Shown piece after piece: positions 1 through 5,728 of a DNA stretch of 7,769 nt (positions within the stretch are counted from its first letter, which is position 1; the number at the start of each line of letters is the position of its first letter). The stretch lies in NCBI GenBank assembly GCA_020444775.1, contig JAGRHX010000231.1, positions 1-7,769 of the forward strand. Direction: 5' to 3'. The position numbers and the translations under genes are program-made. Under the pieces are notes generated by a model. The model had not been told where the DNA came from. It saw nothing but the letters and a program-made list of their open reading frames with translations, and did not search any database. The DNA is from Gammaproteobacteria bacterium (GTDB taxonomy: Bacteria > Pseudomonadota > Gammaproteobacteria > HK1).

Positions 1-501
1 GGCGCCGAGGATCAGGCCGTTCTCGATCGACATGAAGCCGATGATCTGGGTCACGGCGTTGCGCCGGGTGATCATCATCAGCATGCCCAGCAGGATGATT
101 GCCAAAGCGATCGCGAGCCCCTCGCGAGCCTGGGCCGGCGCGGTCTCGGTGGCGCGCACGATCAGCAACAAGGACAGCGCTGTCAGGGCCAGGGCCAGGA
201 GCATGGTCAGTCCGACCCCGACCACCTGCTCCACGTCTCGATGAATACCCAGCTTGAAGATCATGCGATGCAGCGCCATGGGGATGATCACGCCCTTCAG
301 TCCCAGCGCCAGCAACGCGGTGATGAACAGATGTGGCCGCTCCTGAGCCCAGGCCTGGACGGCCACCGCCGCGGCCAGCAGCAGTGCCTGCACCGCGAAG
401 GTACGCAGTACGGCCAGCACCCGGTCCTGGTAGATCAGCGAGAAGCTGGCGAGCAGCATCAGACCGGCGAGCAGATGCGACACGTCGTAGTGGGTGCTCA
501 T
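1..501 (-). CDS. hyfE: Hydrogenase-4 component E (HyfE-like), partial, C-terminus beyond left edge
   Basis: Small integral membrane subunit of Hyf/formate-hydrogenlyase-type complexes, related to NuoK/MrpC and expected to sit between the antiporter-like subunits in the inner membrane. 167 codons are visible from the ATG at 501; E. coli HyfE is about 216 residues, so roughly 50 are missing. The translation begins MSTHYDVSHLLAGLMLLASF and is a run of hydrophobic helices. It contains the family signatures LKGVIIPMALHRM (about residues 88-100) and, at the visible end, RRNAVTQIIGFMSIENGLI. The ATG overlaps the hyfC stop as ATGA, and a GAGGA Shine-Dalgarno lies 5 nt upstream (507-511 on the other strand), so translational coupling is likely. 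Family call is strong; whether the parent complex makes or uses H2 cannot be judged here. Confidence 0.93.
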   Translation of the reverse strand, partial: MSTHYDVSHLLAGLMLLASFSLIYQDRVLAVLRTFAVQALLLAAAVAVQAWAQERPHLFITALLALGLKGVIIPMALHRMIFKLGIHRDVEQVVGVGLTMLLALALTALSLLLIVRATETAPAQAREGLAIALAIILLGMLMMITRRNAVTQIIGFMSIENGLILGA

Positions 502-1505
502 TGCAGTCCTCGCGGTGATACCACGCCCTGCGGCAGCAGCTCCTGGGTCAGGAAGGTGAGCAAGATGGCCAGGAAGGCGAAGATGAACGCCGCGCCAAGA
601 AACTCGTTGACCCTGAACACGCGCATCTTCGCGATACTCAGCTCCCACACGCCGAGCGCGATCGCGCCGGTCGCGATCTTGACCAGATACAGACCGACGC
701 TCTGGAACCAGGCCAGCGGACCGTTCTCGACCTCGACCATGCCGAAGGGAAAGAACAGGCAGGCGATCAGCGACAGGTAGAGGACCAGCTTGAGCTGGCT
801 GGCAGCCTCCACCATGGCCAGGTGTCGACCCGAATACTCCAGCACCATGGCCTCGTGGACCATGGTGAGCTCCAGATGCGTGGCCGGGTTGTCGACCGGG
901 ATCCGCGCGTTCTCGGCGAGTGCGACGATGCACAGGGCAGCGAGCGCGAGCGCCAGGGATACGCGGATGGCCAGTGGCTGCTCGAGGAAAAAGCCGGCGA
1001 CCTCAGGCAGACGGGTGCTACCCGCGGCCAGAGCCATGGTCAGCACCACAAGTAGCATGGCGGGTTCGGCCAGGCTCGCGATCATCATCTCCCTGGACGA
1101 GCCGATGCCGCCGAAGCTGGTGCCCACGTCCATCCCGGCCAGCGCCAGCAAAGCGCGCGCGGCGCCGAGGATTGCGACCAGCGCGATGACGTCCGCGGCC
1201 CAGTTGAACATCAGGCCGGTGGCAAAGGTTGGCACCAGGGCACAGGCCACCCAGGTCAGCGAGAAGATCGCGTAGGGAGCCGCGCGAAACAGCCACGAGG
1301 CGTTGTCGGCGAGCACCGCCTCCTTGCGTAACAGTCGGGCCAGATCTCTATAACCCTGCAACAGCGGTGGACCACGGCGACGCATCAGCCGGGCCTTGGT
1401 CAGCCGCGTGAGTCCGGTCACCAGCGGCGCGATGCCGAGCACCAGGAACATCTGCGCGCCCTGCGCGAGCATTGATGCAAGGATGGCCAGGTACGAGTCC
1501 GTCAT
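498..1505 (-). CDS. hyfC: Hydrogenase-4 component C / NuoH-like membrane subunit (HyfC)
   Basis: 335-residue membrane subunit of the NuoH/HycD/HyfC family, which anchors the hydrophilic redox module and links it to the proton-pumping antiporter subunits. Visible family blocks are RRRGPPLLQGYRDLARLLRK (residues 42-60, the counterpart of the NuoH GP-LLQ-L-D-KLL-KE motif), GMDVGTSFGGIGSSREM (124-140) and the acidic cytoplasmic loop ENARIPVDNPATHLELTMVH (198-217), followed by EAMVLEYSG. These acidic residues are the conserved ones of the family. Length is slightly above E. coli HyfC (about 315). I chose the ATG at 1505 because it overlaps the hyfB stop as ATGA and the protein then starts MTDSYLAIL, directly before the first membrane helix. 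The frame stays open 48 codons further upstream, but that part is antisense-like, low in hydrophobicity and lies inside hyfB. There is no strong Shine-Dalgarno, as expected for a coupled start. Confidence 0.95.
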   Translation of the reverse strand: MTDSYLAILASMLAQGAQMFLVLGIAPLVTGLTRLTKARLMRRRGPPLLQGYRDLARLLRKEAVLADNASWLFRAAPYAIFSLTWVACALVPTFATGLMFNWAADVIALVAILGAARALLALAGMDVGTSFGGIGSSREMMIASLAEPAMLLVVLTMALAAGSTRLPEVAGFFLEQPLAIRVSLALALAALCIVALAENARIPVDNPATHLELTMVHEAMVLEYSGRHLAMVEAASQLKLVLYLSLIACLFFPFGMVEVENGPLAWFQSVGLYLVKIATGAIALGVWELSIAKMRVFRVNEFLGAAFIFAFLAILLTFLTQELLPQGVVSPRGLQ

Positions 1506-3529
1506 CGTATCTGCACCGCGCTGACCAGCAGCAGGATGATGAGGCTGACGAACATCAGCACCAGATAGCGGCGGATGCTCAGAAAGGCCAGGGTGTTCAG
1601 ACGCTGGCTCAGCCAGAGCACCGCGGCCGACGGTGCCTGGTACAGCCACTGCCAGATGTGGTCTCGACTCGAGACCTCGAGACGGGCAGGGCCGGGGTCG
1701 CCCGGCGACGGCATGTGGATGTGCTCGCGGGCGGTGAAGATGCTGCTACCGTACACCCGCCGGATGGGTTGTGCGAAGCTCGAGGCGCTGTACTGGGTGA
1801 GTGGCGAATCCTCCGCGAAGCCACAGTCCCAGGCCGGCGCGCGGCGGCTGCGTCGTTCCGAGATGCGGTGCACGGCGAGCATGGTCAGGATGCCGGAGCC
1901 GAGGGCGAAGCCGGCGATGACGACCGCGTCATAGGTGCTGCGCGCCGGGTCGAAGGCGACCAGGGAGAAAGGAGTGGGGCCGCTCCCGGCCCCCGGCACA
2001 CCGCTGCCCAGCAACTGATTGAGGATGGGCGTCAGTGCCTGCACGGTGAAGCTGCCCAACAGACCGCCCGCGATGCACAGGGCGGCGAGCATCGTCATGG
2101 CCAGAAGCTGAGTCCTTGCCGGGTCGTGGGCATGCGCAGCCATCGTCGAGCGTGGTCGGCCGAGGAAGGTGGCGCCGAAGAAGCGCACGAAGCAGGCCGC
2201 GGCGAGGGCCGCGGAGAGCGCGAGCAGCGCACCGGTGGCGGGAATCAACAGCCGCAGCACGGGCTCCGGGAGCAGGCCACCGGCAAGTACCGCCTGGAAC
2301 AGCAGCCACTCGGAGACGAAGCCGTTCAGCGGTGGCAGCGCGGCGATCGCGAGCACCCCGACCAGGGCTACCGCGGCGGTGCCGGGCATGCGCTGGATGA
2401 GTCCACCCAGCGCGTCGAAATCACGTCGTCCGGTGGTGTGCACCACCGCGCCCGCGGCCAGGAACAGCAGCGACTTGAACCAGGAGTGGTTGACCGCGTG
2501 CAGTAAGGCAGCCGCCATCGACAGCGCCGCCGCGGCGGTCAGCCCACTGGCCTCGAAGGCCAGTGCCAGGCCGAGCCCGAGGAACACTACGCCCATGTTC
2601 TCCACGGTCGAGTAGGCCAGCACCCGCTTCAGGTCATTGTCCATCAGCGCGTGGAGCACGCCACCTACCGCGGTCGCGGCGCCGAGCACGATCAAAGGTA
2701 GTGCCCACCACCACAGCGGCGCCGCCATCAGATCGAAGACTATCCGAATCAGCGCATACACCGCGACCTTGGTCATTACCCCGCTCATCAGCGCCGACAC
2801 GTGACTGGGGGCGGCTGGATGGGCCAGCGGCAGCCAGGCATGCAGGGGCATGAGACCGGCCTTCGAGCCGCTGCCGATGATGACGGCGCACAGCACCAGG
2901 GCATACAGCCACGGCGCCTGTGCGTGCTCGCGCATGCTGTCGAAGGCATAGCCACCCGCGGTGCCTGCCAGACCGCCGAACGCGAACAGCAGGGCGAGCG
3001 TGCCGATGCTGGCCATGACCAGATAGGTATGCGCGGCATGTCGTGACTCCGGGTCCTCATGGCGGGCCAGGACCATGATCCAGGAGCTCACGGACATCAG
3101 CTCCCAGAAGAACAGGAAGCCGAAGGCATCGTCACACAGCAGCACCAGGTTCATGGCTGCAGCGAAAAGCGGATAGAAAGGCTCGACCCGGGCGCTCAGC
3201 CCGCCTTGTTGGCGTAGACCCAGGGCGTAGTAGCTACAGGCGAGGATACCCAGGTTGACGATCACGCCGAACAAGGCGGAGAGCGGATCGAGTCGAAAGC
3301 GCAGACCGATGCCCGGCAGGCCCAGCGGCAGGCTGGTGACGACGCTCTGTGCACCGAGCAGGGCGACCAGATGGGTGAGCAACGCAAGGCTCGCCGCGGC
3401 CATGCAGATTGGATGCACCCAGGTCAAGCGCGCATGGCGTGGCAGGGAGCAGGCCAGGGTGGCGAACAACATGCCGGCCAGCGCCGTGGCGAGGCTGAGC
3501 AATGGCAGGGTGGAGTTCATGGTGTCCAT
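1502..3529 (-). CDS. hyfB: Hydrogenase-4 component B, antiporter-like proton channel subunit (HyfB)
   Basis: 675-residue polytopic inner-membrane protein of the proton_antipo_M family (NuoL/NuoM/MrpA-like), close to the 672 residues of E. coli HyfB. It is expected to translocate protons or sodium, driven by the redox module. Channel residues typical of the family are visible: Glu143 in FFWELMSVSS, Lys223 in GSGSKAGLMPLHAWLP, His243 in PSHVSALMSG, Lys254 in VMTKVAVYALIR, Lys301 in DNDLKRVLAYSTVENMG, Lys352 in NHSWFKSLLF and Glu407 in LPPLNGFVSEWLLFQ. The C-terminal part with APAWDCGFAEDSPLTQYS and a final helix ending VSAVQIR is characteristic of HyfB rather than NuoL. The start is either 3529 (8 bp after the XRE stop) or Met4 at 3520, which has a slightly better GGATGG upstream; neither Shine-Dalgarno is strong. 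The stop overlaps hyfC. Confidence 0.95.
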   Translation of the reverse strand: MDTMNSTLPLLSLATALAGMLFATLACSLPRHARLTWVHPICMAAASLALLTHLVALLGAQSVVTSLPLGLPGIGLRFRLDPLSALFGVIVNLGILACSYYALGLRQQGGLSARVEPFYPLFAAAMNLVLLCDDAFGFLFFWELMSVSSWIMVLARHEDPESRHAAHTYLVMASIGTLALLFAFGGLAGTAGGYAFDSMREHAQAPWLYALVLCAVIIGSGSKAGLMPLHAWLPLAHPAAPSHVSALMSGVMTKVAVYALIRIVFDLMAAPLWWWALPLIVLGAATAVGGVLHALMDNDLKRVLAYSTVENMGVVFLGLGLALAFEASGLTAAAALSMAAALLHAVNHSWFKSLLFLAAGAVVHTTGRRDFDALGGLIQRMPGTAAVALVGVLAIAALPPLNGFVSEWLLFQAVLAGGLLPEPVLRLLIPATGALLALSAALAAACFVRFFGATFLGRPRSTMAAHAHDPARTQLLAMTMLAALCIAGGLLGSFTVQALTPILNQLLGSGVPGAGSGPTPFSLVAFDPARSTYDAVVIAGFALGSGILTMLAVHRISERRSRRAPAWDCGFAEDSPLTQYSASSFAQPIRRVYGSSIFTAREHIHMPSPGDPGPARLEVSSRDHIWQWLYQAPSAAVLWLSQRLNTLAFLSIRRYLVLMFVSLIILLLVSAVQIR

Positions 3530-3537
3530 CCCGCTGA

Positions 3538-3801
3538 TCAGCCGCCAGCCGCCCCAGGTGACTTGAATCGCAACCCACGGCCGCCCCCACCGCTGGTCGC
3601 ACCGTCGCCAATCAGTTCCAGTCCGGCGCGATCGAGGGCCTCCACCACCTTCAGCACCGAGTCGATGTTGCCACGCACCACACCGTTGCTCGCTTCCATA
3701 CGCTGGATCGTCGGCAGCGAGACACTGGCCATGCCGGCCAGCGTCCGCTGGTCGATGCCGAGCAGGGCGCGCGCGGCCCGCAGCTGTGCCGCGGTGATCA
3801 T
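3538..3801 (-). CDS. Small XRE-family helix-turn-helix protein, first gene of the hyf operon
   Basis: Predicted 87-residue DNA-binding protein made almost entirely of an XRE/Cro-type helix-turn-helix: MITAAQLRAARALLGIDQ, then RTLAGMASVSLPTIQRMEA, then a helix containing SVLKVVEALDRAGLELI. The tail is Gly-rich and ends GLRFKSPGAAGG. Small proteins of this kind are common in proteobacteria and usually called transcriptional regulators. The frame is open from 3858, but I start at 3801: a GGAG lies 8 nt before that ATG and the family's usual MITAAQLRAAR begins there. It ends 8 bp before hyfB on the same strand, so it is most likely the first cistron of the hyf operon and may autoregulate through the TTGAT half-sites upstream. 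That role is inference; no ligand domain is present. Confidence 0.85.
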   Translation of the reverse strand: MITAAQLRAARALLGIDQRTLAGMASVSLPTIQRMEASNGVVRGNIDSVLKVVEALDRAGLELIGDGATSGGGGRGLRFKSPGAAGG

Positions 3802-3884
3802 CGCGTCCGCTCCAAACGCCACGCTTGGCGAGACAGTAAGTGCCCTGGCAGGCGCCACGGGGAAATTTGGGAGGCAGGGTTCGA

Positions 3885-3962
3885 AAACATCAGAACTGCC
3901 ATTGATGGGATGACTATTGATAGATCAAACATCAGAAATGATCAATGGTATCGGTCCTTGAT
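3885..3962. promoter_or_regulatory. Operator-like cluster of TTGAT/ATCAA half-sites and a repeated 11-mer
   Basis: TTGAT occurs at 3902-3906, 3917-3921 and 3958-3962, and its complement ATCAA at 3924-3928 and 3941-3945. They form nested inverted repeats: TTGAT-AG-ATCAA (3917-3928) lies almost centred within CCATTGAT (3899-3906) and ATCAATGG (3941-3948). In addition AAACATCAGAA occurs twice, at 3885-3895 and 3927-3937, 42 bp apart, which is four helical turns. The cluster lies between the divergent hyf operon and enolase-family gene. The likely binder is the adjacent XRE protein, but that is inference. Confidence 0.5.
3917..3945 (-). promoter_or_regulatory. Candidate sigma-70 promoter for the XRE-hyf operon
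   Basis: On the minus strand TTGATC (positions 3940-3945, 4 of 6 matches to TTGACA) is followed, after a 17-nt spacer, by TATCAA (3917-3922, 4 of 6 matches to TATAAT). It sits in the only AT-rich patch upstream of the XRE gene, giving a leader of roughly 105-110 nt. Both boxes coincide with ATCAA/TTGAT half-sites, so a protein bound there would block this promoter. Matches are modest; no transcript data are available. Confidence 0.45.
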
Positions 3963-4160
3963 AGAACCCGTCCACGTCCCTGCGCGGTTCATCGGGGCGA
4001 GTCTGGTGGTGTTGATGGCCGGGCTCCAGGGGGATGAGCCGGCAGCAGCCATGGTCACCGCGCTGGGTGATCGTGGTCGACGCTCCGGTCAGACCCGCGT
4101 CATCGATGCGGTGCACCAGAGCTTCGCCCTGCGCTACGCTCTACGGGCCGGGCCGGTCGG

Positions 4161-4190
4161 CCAGGCAATGTCGCGCCCAGGCAATGTCGC
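4161..4190. repeat. Tandem pair of 14-bp direct repeats (A)
   Basis: CCAGGCAATGTCGC occurs at 4161-4174 and again at 4177-4190, a period of 16 bp with no mismatch. It lies about 100 bp before the enolase-family start and directly abuts the second repeat pair. It could be a regulator site or a replication-slippage duplication. Confidence 0.85.
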
Positions 4191-4220
4191 TCGGTCAACC
4201 TGGGATCTCGGTCAACCTGG
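4190..4220. repeat. Tandem pair of 14-bp direct repeats (B)
   Basis: CTCGGTCAACCTGG occurs at 4190-4203 and 4207-4220, a period of 17 bp with no mismatch. It follows repeat pair A without a gap (sharing base 4190) and ends 14 bp before the ATG of the possible leader ORF. The units of A begin with CCAGG and those of B end with CCTGG. Confidence 0.85.
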
Positions 4221-4234
4221 AAAAGGGGACGGAC

Positions 4235-4270
4235 ATGCAAGCTCGGACGGGCAGGGGCATATCGATATGA
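4235..4270 (+). CDS. Possible 11-residue leader peptide coupled to the enolase-family gene
   Basis: An ATG at 4235 opens the 11-codon frame MQARTGRGISI, whose TGA (4268-4270) overlaps the enzyme's ATG (4267-4269) as ATGA. An AAGGGGA Shine-Dalgarno (4223-4229) ends just before a 5-nt gap to this ATG and is at least as good as the AGGGG (4253-4257, 9-nt gap) that serves the enzyme. Geometry therefore suggests ribosomes finish the short peptide and reinitiate on the enzyme. The peptide has two Arg and two Gly codons but no run of one amino acid that would suggest classical attenuation. It is too short for composition to prove it is translated. Confidence 0.4.
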   Translation: MQARTGRGISI

Positions 4271-5358
4271 GCCGCATAGTCGAGGTTCGGGTCGACGTGC
4301 TGAAAACGCCGGTCAGCGCGAGCTACAGCGCCGCGCAGAACCGGGTGGATGCCAACTGGCAGGTGCTGGCGCGAGTGCGTACCGAGTCCGGTGTCGAGGG
4401 TTTTGGCTACATCGTGCAGCCACGTGGTGAGCTCATCGGCACCATCGCCAGCGCCAGTCGCGAGCTCGCGGCTGCGCTGGTCGGGATGCCGGTCAGCCGC
4501 CCGGAGGCGATCTGGGCACAGATGGCACGGCGTGCGGATTGGGTCGGCCCCGGCGGCCTGCTGCACTGGGCCATGACCCCACTGGACATCGCTGTCTGGG
4601 ATGCGGCCGGCCGCTTGCAGGGGCAGGCCTTGTTCCGGATGCTCGGTGGCTACGCCGAGCGGGTCCCCGCCTATGCCAGCGATCGTCTCTGGTACAGCCT
4701 GCCAGTGGATGTTCTGCAGGCCTCGGTGGCCGAGCATGCCCGAGCCGGATTTCGCGCAGTCAAGCTGCGCCTCAGCCATACGGCGGGTGCCGCCGAGCAG
4801 GCCGAGCGGGTTGCGGCGGCCTGTGATGCTGCCGGTGACGGCGTCGAGGTGTGGGTGGACGCGACCGAGGGCTGGAGCGCGACCCGGGCGATGCAGATCG
4901 GGCCCGCGTTGCAGGCGGCCGGCGCCCGCTGGCTGGAGGATCCGGTCCATCACGAGAACCTGACGGCGCTGGCCGAGCTGGCGCGGAGCCTGCAGATCCC
5001 GGTGACCGGTGGTGAGCACTACTACACGCTGGATCAGTTCAGGCGTTGTTTCCAGGCGCGGGCTCTGGACGTGGTCATCCTCGATCTGGCACGCGTCGGC
5101 GGCATAACGCCATGGCGACGGATAGCGGCGCTGGCGCAAGCTTTTCAGGTGCCGGTCTGTGGACACGTGGTGCCGGAGGTGCACGTGCATCTGCTTGCGG
5201 CGACACCGGTCGGTCACCAGGTCGAGTACATGCCGCGCTCGGCGGAGATCCTGGTCGATATGCCCGTGCCACGTGACGGTGAGATGGCGCCCATCGACGC
5301 ACCGGGTCATGGTCTGGAGCTCGACCTGGACGCGGTGGAACGGTATCGAGTCGAATGA
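4267..5358 (+). CDS. Mandelate racemase / muconate-lactonizing enzyme family protein (enolase superfamily)
   Basis: 363-residue cytoplasmic enzyme of the enolase superfamily, which abstracts the alpha-proton of a carboxylate substrate with Mg2+ help. An N-terminal capping domain (about 1-125) precedes a TIM-barrel domain. Catalytic ladder seen: Lys166-x-Arg168 in AVKLRLS; metal ligands Asp198 (VWVDATEGW), Glu224 (WLEDP) and Glu250 (VTGGEHYYT); Asp273 (LDLARVGG) and His300 (VCGHVVPE) forming the His-Asp dyad; Glu320 (HQVEYMP). From Asp198 on this matches the spacing of Pseudomonas mandelate racemase with a constant offset of 3, placing it in the MR subgroup. Arg replaces the second Lys of the KxK motif and Thr200 the usual Asn, so racemisation is unlikely; an acid-sugar dehydratase is the better guess, substrate unknown. 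Start 4267 has AGGGG 9 nt upstream and gives the family's usual length; the frame is open from 3910. The downstream dctP suggests an imported acid as substrate. Confidence 0.93.
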   Translation: MSRIVEVRVDVLKTPVSASYSAAQNRVDANWQVLARVRTESGVEGFGYIVQPRGELIGTIASASRELAAALVGMPVSRPEAIWAQMARRADWVGPGGLLHWAMTPLDIAVWDAAGRLQGQALFRMLGGYAERVPAYASDRLWYSLPVDVLQASVAEHARAGFRAVKLRLSHTAGAAEQAERVAAACDAAGDGVEVWVDATEGWSATRAMQIGPALQAAGARWLEDPVHHENLTALAELARSLQIPVTGGEHYYTLDQFRRCFQARALDVVILDLARVGGITPWRRIAALAQAFQVPVCGHVVPEVHVHLLAATPVGHQVEYMPRSAEILVDMPVPRDGEMAPIDAPGHGLELDLDAVERYRVE

Positions 5359-5728
5359 TGTTGGTCGTGTTCGGAAACCCTGTCCAAGGCCTCTCAGATG
5401 TGCTAGAAGCGCTTCCGAAGCTCGGTGACCGGCGCCTGGACAGACCACGGCTACGCGCGTCGCGCTGGCCCTGACCGTTGATGGGCAGGGCGGCGATTGC
5501 CTGGCCGGGTGCTTTCAGGCATGGGCTGGCGGTGTCTCTTCATCGACTCGGCCGGGCTTCAAGGGGTCCCCCAGATGGAACGAACAGGTCTGAATGGAAT
5601 CGAGCGCGGCGCCGGGCACGGCGTGCGCAAGCGAGGGCAGGTAGACCGCCTGCACGAGTCCTCGGGCGATTCTCGATGATGGGGTCGTCCGTTCATTGGT
5701 CCAAAGAGTCTATGTAGAGGAGTGGAGC
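5359..5728 (+). other. 370-bp gap between the enolase-family gene and dctP; structured start, no gene recognised
   Basis: No frame here shows recognisable protein sequence or a credible start. The first part can fold: CTGTCCA-a-GGC (5380-5390) pairs with GCCTGGACAG (5434-5443) with one bulged A, enclosing the perfect palindrome GAAGCGCTTC (5406-5415) and the overlapping GCTTC-c-GAAGC (5411-5421). No T-tract follows, so it is not an intrinsic terminator. No convincing sigma-70 boxes were found before dctP, so I cannot tell whether dctP is co-transcribed with the enzyme gene or has its own promoter. Confidence 0.4.
5716..5722 (+). promoter_or_regulatory. Strong ribosome binding site that fixes the dctP start
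   Basis: AGAGGAG lies 6 nt before the ATG at 5729 and supports that start over an in-frame TTG at 5696. The protein from 5729 begins directly with a signal peptide. Confidence 0.85.

Larger units (their letters stand above)
3910..4266 (+). other. Open frame upstream of, and in frame with, the enolase-family gene; no gene recognised
   Basis: The 357 bases between the divergent promoter patch and the enzyme's likely start hold a stop-free frame of 119 codons that begins MTIDRSNIRNDQWYRS and reads straight into the enzyme. Its sequence matches no enolase capping domain I recognise. The middle part (about 3982-4155, around ARFIGASLVVLMAGLQGDEP and VIDAVHQSFALRYALRAG) has G/C-rich third positions like a real gene. 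The beginning lies in AT-rich operator-like DNA and the end in short direct repeats. It may be chance openness in high-GC DNA, a decayed gene fragment, or a genuine N-terminal extension. I consider it mostly a leader/regulatory region. Confidence 0.35.

Noticed and set aside
498..1649. Longer hyfC beginning at 1649 (383 residues)
   Set aside because: The additional 48 residues lie inside hyfB, are not membrane-like, and the ATGA overlap at 1502-1505 gives the expected family start.
3802..3858. Upstream start for the XRE protein at 3858
   Set aside because: The ATG at 3801 has a well-spaced GGAG and gives the usual family N-terminus; the extra 19 residues look random.
4161..4220. The repeats as a CRISPR array or mobile element end
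   Set aside because: Only two copies of each unit with 2-3 bp between them, no spacers, no transposase or cas gene, and no target-site duplication.
4195..5448. 417-codon open frame on the minus strand opposite the enolase-family gene
   Set aside because: It mirrors the codon bias of the real gene, is rich in Arg, His and Gln, and shows no family motif.
5478..5717. Small open frames in the enolase-dctP gap
   Set aside because: Arg-rich low-information translations, no Shine-Dalgarno, no family resemblance.
5696..5728. TTG start for dctP at 5696
   Set aside because: The ATG at 5729 has a strong AGAGGAG at 6 nt and begins directly with the signal peptide.
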